DNA of 64,000 nucleotides from Psychromonas sp030397575. Lineage in GTDB: Bacteria > Pseudomonadota > Gammaproteobacteria > Enterobacterales > Psychromonadaceae. A program made the position numbers and the translations under genes. The DNA lies in assembly GCF_046250175.1 (NCBI RefSeq), contig NZ_CP176468.1. One strand, written 5' to 3'. Shown here piece by piece: positions 63,070 through 64,000 of this stretch. The notes under the pieces were generated by a model that was not told the DNA's origin, did no database searches, and was given only the letters and a program-made list of their open reading frames with translations. Position 1 is the first letter of the stretch. Every line of letters begins with the position of its first letter.

Positions 63070-64000
63070 TTATAGTGTTGCAGCGATTGCTTTTACTTTA
63101 TCAAGATCACCGTTAACAGCCTCAGTTAAACGTGTTCCATATTCAGTATCTGCTTTGTAAAAGTGACTTAACATCTTGTGTTGGATCTGTTTGTTTTTAA
63201 CAGCACTCAAATCACCCGATAAGTTACGTATCAAATTATGACGCTCTTGATCCGTAAATGAACGATAAAGTTCACCAGCTTGTGCAAAGTCCAATGTTTT
63301 ATAAATCGCTTTTTGTTGTACATTGCCCACAAGCTTTGGTGTGCTATGGCGCGCTTTGACATCTTCAGAAACACCTTCATAGTTAGGTTGGTAGTTTATA
63401 TCTGATTGCGTATTACCGACATTACCTACGCCACCTTGGTTGTAGTTTACAACAGGTACAATTGGACGGTTAATCGGTAACTGTTGATGATTAGCACCTA
63501 ATCGATATAACTGTGTATCTGCGTATGAAAAAATACGGCCTTGTAATAAACGGTCTTCAGAAGGTTCAATACCTGGAATTAAGTTTGCAGGCGCCATCGC
63601 AACTTGTTCTGTTTCTTGAAAAAAGTTGTCTGGTATACGATTTAAGGTCATCGTACCTACCTTAGTTTCTTTTATATTTTCCCAGGTTTTTGTTGCATCT
63701 AATGGGTTGTAGTCAAATTTATTTAAATCTGCTGGGTTTAGGGTTTTAATATATAAATCCCATTTCGGAAAATTACCTTCAGCAATATTAGTATAAAGAT
63801 CACGTGTCATATGCTGAGTATCAGTCGATTGCACCTCTTTTACTTGATCAGCATCTAAATTATTAATTCCTTGATGGCTTTTCCAATGGAATTTTACATA
63901 TTTAACATCACCCTCATCATTGATCATCTTATAAGCATGAACGCCAAACCCATCCATTTCACGGTAACTTGCTGGTGTGCCGTTATCACTAAACACACGA
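63070..64000 (-). CDS. katA: Catalase, C-terminal part (partial)
   Basis: The reading frame runs off the window's right edge; only about 310 C-terminal residues are present. The heme-ligand Tyr region RIFSYADTQLYRLGANHQQL is clear, preceded by HWKSHQGINN and NFFQETEQVAMAPANLIPG. The tail ends with the helix of clade 3 small-subunit catalases (about 480-residue enzymes). It decomposes hydrogen peroxide to water and oxygen. It is paired with the ankyrin protein downstream. The N-terminus with active-site His lies outside the window. Confidence 0.93.
   Translation of the reverse strand, partial: RVFSDNGTPASYREMDGFGVHAYKMINDEGDVKYVKFHWKSHQGINNLDADQVKEVQSTDTQHMTRDLYTNIAEGNFPKWDLYIKTLNPADLNKFDYNPLDATKTWENIKETKVGTMTLNRIPDNFFQETEQVAMAPANLIPGIEPSEDRLLQGRIFSYADTQLYRLGANHQQLPINRPIVPVVNYNQGGVGNVGNTQSDINYQPNYEGVSEDVKARHSTPKLVGNVQQKAIYKTLDFAQAGELYRSFTDQERHNLIRNLSGDLSAVKNKQIQHKMLSHFYKADTEYGTRLTEAVNGDLDKVKAIAATL

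Overview
The window comes from a low-GC, psychrophile-like marine gammaproteobacterium, most consistent with Psychromonas or a close relative in the Alteromonadales/Vibrionales neighbourhood. This is judged from gene content and protein resemblance only (VctPDGC-like iron transporter, sodium-type PomAB flagellar stator, ArcAB, thrABC, ssrA/smpB); no search was run. It reads as ordinary chromosome, densely coded on both strands. No phage, insertion sequence or CRISPR array was seen.

Region by region: 1-7922 is a nitrogen operon on the + strand (ABC permease end, ABC ATPase, two DUF1989 'urea carboxylase-associated' proteins, a 1201-residue biotin carboxylase, allophanate hydrolase). A two-hairpin guanidine-II (mini-ykkC) riboswitch at 2421-2484 lies inside it, which points to guanidine rather than urea as substrate. 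8081-8845 holds a tiny secreted YHYH peptide and the zinc-free ribosomal proteins L31B and L36B behind a Zur box and a perfect Fur box. 8894-11108 is an MFS exporter with a divergent LysR regulator. 11244-18333 is a siderophore-uptake locus: DUF2218 protein, TonB receptor, AraC regulator and the VctCGDP transporter, with Fur-like sites. 18611-20136 is a minus-strand array of initiator tRNA genes, with four intact copies and at least five (probably six) decayed copies downstream of them.

20577-31698 carries a small membrane protein, a Bax-like glucosaminidase lipoprotein, FadL, RnfH/RatA divergent from smpB-ssrA, an AlkA-type glycosylase, RluA, FolE2 and the convergent arcB/arcA pair. 32036-36951 is the thrABC operon with a leader containing a small ORF and an attenuator-like terminator. 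37015-44597 holds tesB, tRNA-Ala(GGC), a choice-of-anchor I secreted protein, tRNA-Leu(TAA) and a large Cache-HAMP-PAS-GGDEF-EAL protein. 44806-48865 has rluF-thiL-pgpA and an oligopeptide-type binding protein. 49123-52148 is xseB-ispA-dxs (minus), divergent from pomAB. 54177-56740 has ampG and rnd. 57083-60950 is a leucine block leuC-leuD plus a LeuA-like synthase without leuB, preceded by a perfect 16-bp inverted repeat. 61100-64000 contains DUF3010, a His/Cys-tailed unknown, a CWC protein and the ankyrin-catalase pair, the catalase running off the window.

Recurring themes are metal homeostasis (Zur/Fur control of zinc-free paralogues, FolE2, siderophore uptake), RNA-level control (guanidine-II riboswitch, thr leader, long inverted repeat before leuC) and a visibly degenerating tRNA array. 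The most interesting signals are the mid-operon riboswitch with its competing ribosome-site hairpin, the decaying tRNA-fMet array, the unexplained leuC inverted repeat and the non-threonine-rich thr leader.
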